Shown one piece after another: positions 25,293-37,500 of a stretch of DNA of 64,000 bases (positions are counted from its first letter, which is position 1; each line of letters opens with the position of its first letter). The stretch is from Elysia crispata (Eukaryota > Mollusca > Gastropoda > Plakobranchidae): positions 1-64,000 of the forward strand of contig JAWDGP010006277.1 of assembly GCA_033675545.1 (NCBI GenBank), read 5' to 3'. The translations under genes and the position numbers were made by a program. The notes under the pieces are model-generated. The model made no database searches. It saw only the letters and a program-made list of their open reading frames with translations, and was not told where the DNA came from.

Positions 25293-27092
25293 ATGGATTC
25301 TGATAAAGTTGAACGTTTACGGGAAAGACTTCTACAATGTGCAGTGTGTATGGATGAATACAGAGATCCCAGAATTCTTCCATGCCACCATACACTATGT
25401 TATGAGTGCATAGAAAGTGTGGTACAGTCTTCCTCAACCACTGGTCGCTTCTTTCGCTGTCCTCAGTGCAGATCTGATGTGTGTGTTCCGAGAAGTGGCA
25501 TCAAAGACTTCCCTATCAATTTCTACATCAAAAACTTGCAAGATGAGCTTGGCTCCACAGGTAGAGGATTCTCAACATTTCTATACAACATTGCATCATG
25601 CAGTTTGTTTGTGAAAGGGATCCCATTTTATGTTCTTTTTTTTCTGTAAGAATACAGCCACTTTGAATGGCCTCATAGCTTTATAGAACTTTTCCCTTTT
25701 GGCTCATGGTATTTTCTGCTCTGCCATAAAATAATTGAAAAAAATTTATCTGGGGAAAAATGTAAATGAGTAATTGAAACACTAAAAAGATTAACAGAGG
25801 ACACAATGGAGTGAGCTTAATATTTGTTACTAATTTTAAACGATTTTAAAAACTGAATTTTAAATTGTTGAAAACCATCCCAATTTGTAAAAATAAAAAT
25901 CTTTGTGTACTTCATGTTCAATTTGAGAAAGCATGGCAGAATCTAAGCACTGTAAGTGAGGAATCTGTATTTTTTTTTCAAGAATATTTTCCTTGCCTTT
26001 TCAGGTTACACAGGCACTTGTGATGTTTGCAGGAAAGAATGGCTCGTTACTCAGTTCCGCTGTATTGACTGTGATCTAGATATCTGCAGATTTTGCATCC
26101 ATGCCCATCGCCTAGAGACACATACAGATTCTCCAAAGATTCTGCGTGTAGAGTCCACAACTAGCCCCAACCAGTTCTCATGTCAAAAATGTGCTGAACA
26201 CCCTGATGAGACCTTGCAGCTTTTCTGCTCAACATGCAAACAAGCTATCTGCATCATCTGTTCTTGCAATAATCACAGACGCCATAAGGTCATCCCTGTC
26301 AGTGCTAAGCTGCTAGAGTCTCAGGCTTTTCTACAGAAAGAGCTTGACAAGCTTACATCAGAAAAGAAAATGGTTGTGAAAGCAGGGAAAGAGATGGAGA
26401 GGGCTAGGGAAATTGTGGTGGAGACTTGTAACCAGGCCATATTGAACCTAGATGCTGAAGCTCATAAGGCATGTGAAATGATCATGACTAAGAAGTCAAA
26501 TATTGTGAAAGACATTTTGCGATCTGAAAAGAGTCAAATAGAAAACATTGATGGCGCCTTGAAAGATTTTAAATCTTATGTTCAAAGGCTAGATCGAGGA
26601 TTAGATTTTCTCCTGGATCTTCAAGATAGTGATATTTGTCTAGAGGTGGTTGACACATACAGAGGTTTCTCAAAAAAGCTTGAAGCTGCTCGTGATGGCT
26701 TTGTCTCCAACAGAGTAAAGATCAGCCAGCCCCAATTTTCTCCCTCTGGGTGGAATAGAATGGTCGATTTTAAATTTGGATTCTGCAGAAAACTGTATCA
26801 CTTTGGGAATTTAGGCAGCTTGTCAGCAAAAAGTCTATGTCTATCTATTAATTCTAAGAATATGGATATTGTATTGAAACCTAAAATAATGATAAGAATA
26901 CTTGAGAGCCTTATATTCAAAAGGTTTCTGCAATTTTCTGCAGCGTTTCTCTTCTGTCAGCTTTTGTTTTACATTGCTGATATAACTGACTTCTTTGACA
27001 GTGTGACTAGCATGTTTTCAAGTTTATTCGTCGAAGTAATGGCTTTGTGGTGTATACTATCAAATGCTGTTAATGAGACTTTGAAATCATAA
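25293..27092 (+). CDS. TRIM E3 ligase: RING, two B-boxes, coiled coil, hydrophobic C-terminus, 451 aa
   Basis: Coding exons are 25293-25560 and 26005-27092; the intron is GT-AG and phase 1. The first exon really begins at 25227 (acceptor TTTCAG), so a 5' exon lies upstream. The start ATG is in a good context (GTACC before ATG). The RING finger is C3HC4: Cys16, Cys19, Cys31, His33, Cys36, Cys39, Cys56, Cys59. B-box 1 spans about 95-130 and B-box 2 about 149-183 (Cys149, Cys152, His155, Cys164, Cys167, Cys172, Cys175, His180, His183). A charged helical region (about 190-290) is the expected coiled coil. There is no NHL, SPRY or filamin repeat. Instead residues 397-414 and 426-443 are hydrophobic, which could anchor the protein in a membrane as in TRIM13/TRIM59. 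Family role: RING-dependent ubiquitin ligase; the target is unknown. Confidence 0.88.
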
Positions 27093-27559
27093 AGCAACTT
27101 TTTATGCCCACACCTTTTAACATATCTATGTCACAAGCTTTAAAGACAAGGAAAAACAATCATATTTGGTACTTATTATACTTAACTAATTTTGTTTTAT
27201 TTAAAATATAGATTGCACATTTTGAAACAATGCAATATTTGAGGGTATGAAACTTTCATCTCTCATTTGTTGGTGTAAAAAACATTTTAAAGTCAATTTC
27301 TTTTTGCTGCATTTGTAAAGTTGATGTATTTGAAAAATTGTATTTACTCTATGATTTGTTAACCAAAAAGTGATATATTGTCACTGAGATTTTCTTTCTC
27401 TCTCTTTTTTTTTTTTTTAATTATTTTCATTTTGGGCATTTTTGAAACTATTTTTCATTTGATTGTATATGATTTCATTTTATTTTTGTTGTTGTTGTGT
27501 TGAATTGCATTTTTGTGCATTTTCTGATTAAATTGCAAGAGTGCTAAATTAAAAACTAG
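27093..27559 (+). other. Probable TRIM 3' UTR up to a LINE insertion
   Basis: AT-rich sequence with a TC/T-rich run near 27395-27418 and an ATTAAA at about 27525. No AATAAA precedes the LINE, so the transcript either ends at the weaker signal or reads into or past the LINE. AATAAA words are present well beyond it (for example near 31945). Confidence 0.4.
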
Positions 27560-30058
27560 TACTGTACTGTCACATATTAGGTGATTTCAATGCTAAAGTT
27601 GGACATGAAATGTCACGTGAAGAAAAAGAAGTGAAAGGAATACACTGCCTGGGGAACAGAAATGAGAGAGGACACATGCTTGTAGACTTTTGCATTGAAT
27701 ACAGACTAGCTATTGGGAACAGTTTCTTCAAACATCATCCAAGAAGACTGTTTACTTGGACATCTCCAGATGGAAAGACCAAAAACCAGATTGATTACAT
27801 ATTGGTAAAGAAAAGGTGGAAATCCAGCATACAACAAACCAAAACATACCCAGGAACAGATTGTAGAACATACCATGAACTCCTTGTATCAACAATAAAA
27901 ATAAAACTGAGAAAGATAAAGAAACCTGAACCCCCAGTACGTTTTGATCTTACCCAGATATCGGAGGAATATGGAATAGAAATTAAGAATAAATTTGGAA
28001 TACTTATGGCAGTGGAAGAAGAGATGGGTCCAGACGAGCTGGCCACTCATGCACAACAAATACTACTAACAACAGCCAAGAACAGGATACCAAAAAGGAA
28101 AGCAAAGAGACAACCATGGATATCAAATACAACACTTGAACTGATAGAGGAACGAAGGAATCTGAAGGCAGGTGGAATAACCCAAGACAAGATACTGTAT
28201 AACGAAAAGTCCAGAGAAATAAAGTACAGTCTCAAAAAGGATAAAAAGCAATACATCGAAGATCAGTGCAAAGAAATGGAAGAAATGCATGCCCAGCATA
28301 AAGATCACAAGCTGTTCAAACATGCACGATTAATGACAACCGTATTAAAACCAGCACCCAAAGCTATCAAAGACAAGACCGGAAAAGTACTTACGGAAAA
28401 TACAGAGATTTTAGGTAGATGGAGGGAATACTGCAGTGAAATGTACAAAGCAGAACAGACTCCAGACACAACAATAACAGACATGGAGACTGAGCCAGAG
28501 CCATTGATTGATGAAGTCAGGTGGGCACTTAAACAGATTAGCAATGGAAAATCACCAGGAAATGATGAAGTCCCCATAGAACTGATAAAAGAGGGAGGGG
28601 AGGAAAGCATCCAGTTATACCACAGGCTGATCTTAAAAATATGGAAAACAGGAAGCTGGCCAAAAGCATGGAAACAATCAATCTACATCACACTGCCAAA
28701 GAAAGGGGATTTAAAACTATGCAGCAACTACAGAACAATTGCACTTATCAACCATGCAAGCAAAATACTGTTAAAATTTATTCAAAAAAGATTAGAACAC
28801 AAAATTGAATCGGAAGTCAACATCGTTCAAGCAGGATTTAGACGAAACCGGGGAACTAGGGACCACATTTTTAACTTAGGAAACATATTTGAGAAATGCA
28901 GAGAATATAATCAAGACCTTTTCGCATGCTTTATCGATTTACTCCAAGGCATTTGACTGTGTGAAACATACCACCATGTGGAAAATCATGAATGACATGG
29001 GCTTTGCCCCACACCTAGTCAGGTTATTGGAAAATCTATATAAAGATCAAGAGGCAGCTGTAAGGATTGATGGAGAAACATCGGAATGGTTCAGTGTAGG
29101 AAAAGGCGTACGTAAGGGGTGTATTCTTTCACCTTACCTCTTCATCGTATACGCAGAAAACATAATGAGGAGAGTTAGACATGACCCACAGCGGTACCGG
29201 GACCCTGACAACAAGGACTTTGATTTTTTCAGTAGTCTCAATGTAGGAGGCAGGAAATACCCTGAACTAAGGTATGCAGACGACACTGTTCTACAACAAC
29301 TCATGGCGGTCTAAAAGAAATTATCAGATCAGTTAAAACTTACAGCGAAGAGCAAAACTTATATCTCAATGCAAACAAAACAAAAATTATGAAAACTGAC
29401 AAAAACCCAAACGAAAATAGACATTAAAATAGAAAACGACACGATAGAAGAAATTGAAGAATTTGAATACCTGGGCTCCATTATCTCCAACAATGGTGAC
29501 ATAAATAAAGAAATACAAAGACGAATGGCAATCGCTCTTCAAAAAACACGTCAAATGAGAAAATTATGGCATGGCACTGATAAAAACACCAAGATCAGAT
29601 TCCTGAGAGCTCTGCTATTCCCTATTGCTACATATGGTTGCGAATCATGGACTATAAATAAAACATCTGAACGAAAAATAAATGCTTTTGAGCTCAAATG
29701 CTACAGAACAATCCTGAGGGTGCCATGGACAGAAAAAAGAACAAAGAACTCCATATTGCAAGAACTCAATATTAAAGAGGGGTGGCTCCTCTCCACCATC
29801 ATTAAGAGAAAACTAAAGTATTTTGGCCATGTGAAGAGACATGAAGGGCTCGAGAAAGAGATATTGGAAGGACAAGTGCAAGGAAAAAAAAACAAGGGGT
29901 CGCCCAAGAAGAAGATGGAGCCAAGACATCACGGAAAGGATGAAGACCACTATCACACGAGCTGGACGCATTGCCCAGGATCGAACGGCGTACAGGGAGG
30001 CTGTCATAGACGCGACGTGCCACAAGGGACATGCTACCTGACTACTACTACTACTGTG
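27560..30058 (+). pseudogene. 5'-truncated RTE-like LINE (endonuclease C-terminus and reverse transcriptase), frameshifted
   Basis: It begins inside the endonuclease domain (GDFNAKVG at about 27580, FTWTSPDGKTKNQIDYIL near 27745-27805), continues through the linker into reverse transcriptase (NGKSPGNDEVP, CSNYRTIALINHASK, VQAGFRRNRGTRDHIF, RKGCILSPYLF, LRYADDT with the catalytic YADD near 29275), then the C-terminal ATYGCESWT and KYFGHVKRHEGLEKEI parts. Relatives are often annotated in animals as craniofacial development protein 2-like. The reading frame is broken: a one-base shift near 28935, a stop and shift around 29312-29400, and another shift at the A-run near 29885. It ends in a short (ACT)n tail (30039-30056), as RTE elements do. 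It is dead, and on the same strand as the TRIM gene. Confidence 0.9.
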
Positions 30059-32960
30059 CTTTGTTTATTTCCTTTTTTACCCATTCTGTGATTTCATTAC
30101 CTAGTCTTTTAATGAGCCTGGAATTTAAAGAAAAAAAAAATTCCCATAACCAGTTTTGATTAAAATATGCATATACTATGCTGTGGTCTCAAACTTAAAA
30201 TCAAAATCTGCTAGTTCATAGCAAACCAAGTAAAAATATGTTATCAATCATGTGGTTAGTATTTACCAGTCTATTTATGAGCACCGGTATGAAGAATGAG
30301 TTTTCTTAAATCTTATTTGTAACTTTATTAATCATTTCCTCTCTTTCTTTTATAAGGAGAATTATACTCTCACTTAGGGAGCAATTTGAATAATCATTTT
30401 GATGGAAATGTAAAGGATACATAAAATTCAAAAATCAGTTTTCAGTTTCCAACAATGTCAGTTCATTTGTTAAATATTCTTTATCTTATCTTGGAAAACA
30501 ATTTTTACAACAAAATCAAGTATTTATCACATACTGCACTCAATGCTCTGGATTTAAATGCCTTTTTTTAGTTTTTTTTTTTGTTTTTTTAATTAAATAG
30601 TTCTATCATTTTCTCAAGAAATCCCTGTTACATTTATTTTGAATTTTGAAAATATATGTAGTGATAAAACAGTTTTTTCTTAAAAACCTCCCTTTCATTA
30701 TTACAAGTGCTTTCAAATCAATGAGATTGTATACATATGTACCTTCAGATCACCTTACTTTGACTTAGAGGAAATTGAAAGAAAAGTCTTTTCAGAGGCA
30801 TGTATAACATCCATTCTGTAATTATAGGTGAATTGCTTCTATAATTTTTTTCTGTTATATGCTTTAATTTTTATGAAATATCGTTTATATACCAGCGATT
30901 TTTTATTGTGTTATTTTTGGCTTGTGTATAAAACAATCATTCATGAAAGATTTTAAAGAGGAAATTCATGTTTATGTTTTACTGATAAGATGCTTAGAAT
31001 TGGTTGGAAAATATAAATGTATGAAAACCTTTTTTCCTTAAGATTGTCAGAGAACCATTCTTAATGTAAGTTAATTGCTCTCTGGTGCAATCAAAAGCGA
31101 CCATGTATATTCATTTTCTTATTTGTTTGTTGTGTGGGCATTCCTGTGCCAATTACTATATTGTGGCTGTCAAACAGTTTTGTCTTCAAAATTTTTGTTT
31201 TTTTATTCAGCGGCAGTCCAGATTATATTTAGAGTGCTCAGATGAAATAAGTGCCATTCATAACTCCCATGTTCCTATCTATATCAGAAAAATTCATACA
31301 CATGTTGCATAACTGTATGTGTCAGTTCATAAAATCATGTCCAATTCTCGGGTGACAGAAAAAAAAAATTGTGAAGCTCATGAAAGAGGTCATTTTTAAA
31401 AAAATATTTGATAAGCTGATGATAGAGGTCCATCTTATTGTGATGACTGGGTAACTATGATCAAATTTAATGTCTGTATTGTTGAGCATTTATAATTGTT
31501 CTCACCTTACAATAGGTATGTTGGATTTATCAGGTCTACATAGCTGTTTGTTTAAATAAGAAGTTAATGCTCGTGATGCCACATTGGGAAGGTGATCCAT
31601 TGTTTTGTGGTATTAGACATTAATTTTATCTCTCAACAAAAATTTGTTTTGTTTAAAATCTGGTTACCAAGACTGTGAAGAGCTACATAATTATTTTAAA
31701 GAACCTGACAGCTACTACAGGATATTACTTTGAATATTTTGTTTGTTGACTTTCAATTGTTTTATATGGTATCGCAATTTATTAACTTTTTTGTTATTAT
31801 CTGCAATTACAATGGAAACCATTCTAAAACATTATCAGGGTGAATTTCCATAGCTACGCAATGTGCATTTTTTTACCATTCAGCAATCACAACCCAGTGG
31901 TCTATGTCTTATTTCATATAAGTTAAGTACATATATCTTCACATAATAAAATATAATAATCTTGCATGAGTATTTTTTTCTTCAATTTTTACAACGCAAA
32001 TTTGTGACGGTTTTGTTTAATAGTGGAATGCGGCAAAATTTCCAAAACAAAACTTATATCTTATCTTTTAGAAGAATCCCTCTTTGAAAGAATAGCTATT
32101 TTATCAATATGTCAGGATTTCATACTCTAACACTAGGGAAAAACAGGCAAAAAATTTAAAAAAAAAATATTTTGACATAGGACGAAAATTATATCCATTT
32201 ACATCTACCACCGAGTGCAGCAAACAAATTAGAGAATGATTTGCCAACAGAAGCAAATAAAATATCTGTGAAAAACAAAAATAAACGGAGTGAAAAGGCA
32301 CAATTCTTGATTAATAAAAGATTTTGTCTTTCCTAATGAAGTCTATTTTGTACATTTAAGGAAGAAAATGAATCAACTGATATTTTTTCACCTTTTCACG
32401 GAAATTTTCTTTGAAAGTGTTCTCTTGCTTTACTGTTGTGAAAAAGAACTAAACAAGAAAAAAAAAATGATAAAAAAATTTAATTTATGAGTGAAAAAAA
32501 ATTTCCTCATATAATTGGGGCTGACAAAAATGGAATATAAACATCTCAAATTTGTGCTTAACATGACGTTTTTATATACAGTTGAACCCAAAAAGCTGAT
32601 GGAAAACTTGAAAACAAAATTTTATGCCAAGGTAGGCATACTAAGGCTCCTTATAAAGTAAGAAACACTTGAAGCTTAGCAAGCAAATTATTTTGGTATC
32701 ATGTCAATTTAATGTAAACAAAAACTTTCATTAACTTAATGGTTCATTTAGTGAAGTCAGTTGCAGGATTAAGCTGGTCTATGTATCCATCCATTCAGTC
32801 AAGAATCAATCAATAAAAACTTTAAAGGTACTATGACCTTGCATCAGTCGCATATGCTCAGTCTGAATTCATGTTGAATTACTCTTGAACTCAAAGACTT
32901 TGTTCTATAATTGTATGTTATTGCACCTCTGACGTCAATTGATTGGTGACAGGAATTGGG
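30059..32960. other. AT-rich stretch after the LINE, no gene seen
   Basis: It has long T- and A-runs and short chance frames only (31085-31312 plus, 32104-32301 minus). It may be the continuation of the TRIM 3' UTR split by the LINE; AATAAA words are present near 31945 and 32267. Nothing else is supported. Confidence 0.35.
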
Positions 32961-32962
32961 TG

Positions 32963-33240
32963 TCAAATAGCTCATTAGCTTGAAGGTTGGGATGGCGGTA
33001 CACGAGTCCAGGTTTCCAATTCAGGCTTAGGCCATCTGATGGTGAGGTGAGATCATGTGTAACCAAAACTATCCTGAGGCTTCATAAAAGCTTCATAGCC
33101 TGGAACTGTAGGGGCCAGAGTGCAATTGCACTTATACTTAATCTTTGCGTATATGACTCAAAATAAGCAACTGCATTCCCAAGCTATATGCACCAGTTAC
33201 AACCCTAATAGGCTAATGAATTGGGCAAGGTGCAAATAGA
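32963..33240 (+). mobile_element. Diverged tRNA-SINE-like sequence
   Basis: TAGCTCATTAGCTTGAAGGT (A-box-like) is followed by GGTTTCCAATTCAGG in the B-box place. Between them, GTTGGGATGGC...CGAGTCCAGG lines up with GTTGGAATGAC...GGAGTTTTGGG of the SINE at 5022-4890. The downstream body to about 33240 is less AT-rich than its surroundings. Its end is not defined. Confidence 0.35.
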
Positions 33241-33503
33241 CAATAATTTTATCTTTTTTTTTTTTGACATGAGATGAGGTAAATGAACAAAAAAAAAACA
33301 AGAATCAGCTAATTAGTTACAAATATAAAGAGGCAAAATAATTTTATTGCCAATTTGCAATTAATAGAAGCTTTTCATCTTGAATGATGACATTATGAGA
33401 GAAAATATGCATATGAAACAAAAAAAAAATTAAAAAGAGTCTCTAAGGCATGAAGTTAGCACATGTAAGGTTCAACCAAAACAAGAAAATGAATGCAAAA
33501 ATG

Positions 33504-33505
<2 letters not shown>

Positions 33506-33539
<34 letters not shown>
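33506..33539. repeat. (TA)n microsatellite
   Basis: About 17 uninterrupted TA units in AT-rich intergenic sequence. Confidence 0.9.
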
Positions 33540-33542
<3 letters not shown>

Positions 33543-34344
33543 TTTTAGTAGATTTCATATGGTCATTCCCTCCAAAAAAAAGTACAATATATGACATAAA
33601 TTTTGAAATACAAAGTAAAGGATATTTTAGCAGCAAATCATTATAACTGTATGATGTAATTTCAAGATGAAAATTTGATTAGGCTTCACTAAAAGCACAT
33701 GAACAAAAATCAATTACAATTGCAAACCAGCACATGCAAATAATTTACCTGCAAAATAGAGCTAAAAAACAAAGATTTTTTGCTATATTATTTAGTATGA
33801 TTTAAATTTTACATTATTTTAGCAGACGAACTGAAAGATATGAAATTTCATTTTAAACCATGTGAAGCTTGAAAGATAGAAAAGCCGCTTTCCCTTTTCT
33901 TTTCTTCTTAGAAAATATTATCAGTTAAAAATACCAGTCTGTATGTAACACATTACATTAGAAAATAAATAGATTCCCTGGATTCTAATCCACAAAAAAT
34001 CCCCAAAAATATTCAGCAGATTTTATCTTTAATGATTTTTCTTTATATATTCTTTTGTACGAATCATTTTTTTTACAAATTGCAGAGTAATCTTTATCCA
34101 TACCTTGTGCCTTTTCTTGTAGAAATAGTAAATAAATAAATTTTGCAAATATGAAGATACAATAACACATGAAAGATAAAAAAAAAATGAATTCCTTATG
34201 TTCTAAATATACAAGATGTAACTCATTGGTATTAACTCCAATACTGCTCAATGACTAGAAATTTAATACATCTGAGTAGATTTTTATGTGCGTAATGTTT
34301 TTTTTCTTATTACAATCCACATATTCTATTCTTAAATTGCCATA

Positions 34345-34560
34345 TAAAGTCTAAAAGGAAATAGGCACACAACTTCATAATTAAGAGACAAAAAAGATAT
34401 AACAAAACTATTATCAATTCAACATTATAACATTTCACATAATAATACTGATGAAGCTTTCAAAGTGAAACCTTTAAATATTGAATTGATAATTTCTTTT
34501 TTGTCCCGTAGTTTTAAAGTTGTGTGGCTATTTCCTTTTAGACCTTGTATTATACTATTT
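34345..34560. mobile_element. ~210-bp hairpin MITE
   Basis: The left arm reads GTCTAAAAGGAAATAGGCAC then ACAACTT and, a little on, GACAAAAAAGA. The reverse complement of the right arm reads GTCTAAAAGGAAATAGCCAC, ACAACTT and GACAAAAAAGAAA. The pairing continues inward with ATTATCAATTCAA on the left against the complement of TTGAATTGATAAT on the right, so nearly the whole element folds back. Terminal bases and target duplication are not clear enough to assign a superfamily. Confidence 0.6.
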
Positions 34561-37500
34561 ATAGACACACACATGCCCTTTTGGATCCTTTAAAATTACC
34601 AAGTTATCCTCCAAGTGTGGTGTTTTTGCTTTCTATTTGGATAAATCGCCATATGTGATATTACTTTTAAGTTTCTCCTACCAACCCCATTTCATCAACC
34701 CTTTGTTTTTAAATCTTGTACAACAAGCACCTCAACTTTGCTTCTTTTTACTACATCTATGCCGCTTTGTAACTTTCTCTTCCTGTTAATATGAACGATG
34801 GGTCCTCCATCTTATAAAGTTTGTGCAAAATAAACATAAAAAATATAAAAAAAATACACTCCTCTGTCTCTGGTAAAAAAATATCTGATCATTGTTATCA
34901 ATTCCCTCATTTGCTAAATATCACATATCTAAGCTGTCATTATTCAAGCTAGTGATCAAATAACTCATAAATCATGGTAAGAAAATATTTTATGCTTTAT
35001 AGTTCTGCAATGCCAAAGTCACATATTTAGAGGAAGAAAATATGTCATGTGGGCATTTTGAAAGAGACCAGTTTGCAGTTGTGAAGAAACAATGTACAAG
35101 GATTACACAGCTTGTGTTAGTAAAAACAAAAGATATGAAAAAGGAAAGAGTCATATCCAATTTATTGCGAGAGCAAGTATATTCTAGACTCTTTTAGCAA
35201 AGTAAATGACAGGAATTACTGTAAAATATAAAGTACATTTTTATACTATTATTGCTTCTCTTGCCAGTTATCCTTCCCAAAAGTAATACTGAGAAAAATA
35301 ATATATTTAAAGATAAAAAACATGAAAAAATGCTCTGATCATCAAAGAAAACATGCTGAATCTTGTAAATATTCATGCAGCTTTTCTCATAAGAATAGTT
35401 GACATCATCTCATATTCTTCGTATTTATTAAGCATTTTAAACACTTGGAAAAAAAATCAAACAAATTGGGCATAAAGTTGAAAAAATATTGAAAAATTCA
35501 TTGTTCCTGAATTTTAGTCTCTCTATCTTTGTCTTCCTGATAAATGCTACATGAAATTATTAGAATAAATATAGATAGGCCTCTGACTTCTGTAATTTGA
35601 AGAGATTAAAATCATTCTTCCTATTATTCTCATAATCTCTAAGTGATGCCATTTCTGATGCAGTCAGTCACCATAATGAATATTAAACAATTCATTGAAA
35701 AAAAAATCTCCTGTGCTTCATGTAATTGTTAGATACAACACTGAACAATATAATCACTTTCTTTCTCTCCCATGCAAATGAAAATTTTCTGCATGGCCAT
35801 GTGATAGCTCCAATCTGTACTTGCACAAAGGTGCATGATAGACCTGAATATGGCTCTGGCAAAGCAACTGGGAGATTACCACCATACAAAGCTTACAAGT
35901 TAAGACTTAAAAATATCTTTATTTAAATTAGAACCCTGCGAGTAATCACATTAAATAAAGGCAATTTTGAAGTATATGTGCTAACTTAAATCTCCTCTGC
36001 CAGTAGAATCAAAGTGTTTTTTCTGTCACTAATATGTTATCAAAACTTTAATTTCTAATAATACACATAGCAAGAAAGATTTAAGAGAAGCAAGGTGATG
36101 CTTAGTTCTCCGTTATTTATTTAAGACATGTGTAATTACAAAAAGCAAGAAAAAAAAACCTAACAAAAACAACCTGAGATACAAAAAAGACCTCTTGAGA
36201 AAGAAAAATGCAACTGAACCTAGCTAGCTCTGCACTCACAAAAACTGACCACACGCGTGTATCATTCCAACTAGAGAGGCAAAATCATTTATAGCACATA
36301 TATGCATGCTTATGTTCTTATTCATATATTCATCAATGTGTATATGGATATTTCTCGAGGAAAGAGATTAAAACAAACAATATAATTAATGAGTAACAGG
36401 TATTGTATACTTTTAACTCCTTAAGTAGCTACAACAAGGAACAAGTTTTAATAGCAAAAAATCTGTTGAAGCAACAAAATTTACTTAACAATTGGATATA
36501 TTCCGTCTCAAATGTATAAAATCACAGCCAAAAATCTACTCACATATCTTTGTTTGGCGCAACCATAAACATAAAGAAAGGAAATAATTTTATAGAAAGA
36601 CACTAAAGAAACAAAACATGAGCATCATTCAGACTTAGTCCTTTTATCTGAGTTTTAACCATTCTGGTGATGTACTATTACCAATACTTGTGTTAACTGA
36701 CGCCTTAAGTAAGATTAAAATCAAACTAAAACACCTCCTTAAACATAATGATGTGAAAGGCTTAGATCTTAGTGAAAATAGAAAGTATATTGAAAGTGAA
36801 GGAATTCTTTTACAAATATTTTAGATGGTTTTAAGATGTTAGTTAAAACATTTGAAATAGGTTTTGAAAACATGTGAAGATAGGCCAATATGAATCTTTC
36901 CTGAGACAACTGAAGTACTAGTCAATTCTCTTGAGAATATTTACTTTTCAATTAAATATTGATCACTTTAAGACACCATAAAATCTTTCCAAAAGAGGTA
37001 CATGAGTTTATGAATCCAAAAAGTAATAAAAAATAATGCAGAAAATTTAAATGACACAGCAGCTTAGGCACATATGACAAATGTCAATAGGCAATATAAA
37101 TAACACTTTGAACATCTTTGACTTCAAACGCATACTATTATCTGTGCCGAGCTTTATAAAAGCCATTTCATATAAGCTAAAAGAATAGAAAAAGTCATTC
37201 ATACAAACTCATCAACTGCATAAGAGGAATTTGAAAGACTAGCTAATTTTTTATGTATCTCAAAGATATAGAATAAAGGTAAAGTTTGTGATAGGAATGT
37301 AGAGAAAAGAATATTTCTTTATTTGGAAATGGGAAAGGATCAACATTTTTGAAAAGTGAAAATTACTTTGGTTAATTCTTGGTGAAAATAAATGTATTTT
37401 TTAAACCATTTGAAAAACCATCAGTACATTCACATTAAAAATTATAATTGTGTTCGTAAGACTTAATTAAAAATCATACTCATCAAGCACTCAACTCAAT

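Noticed and set aside
27795..28610. Minus-strand frames under the LINE
   Set aside because: They are shadows of the plus-strand endonuclease/reverse-transcriptase frame.
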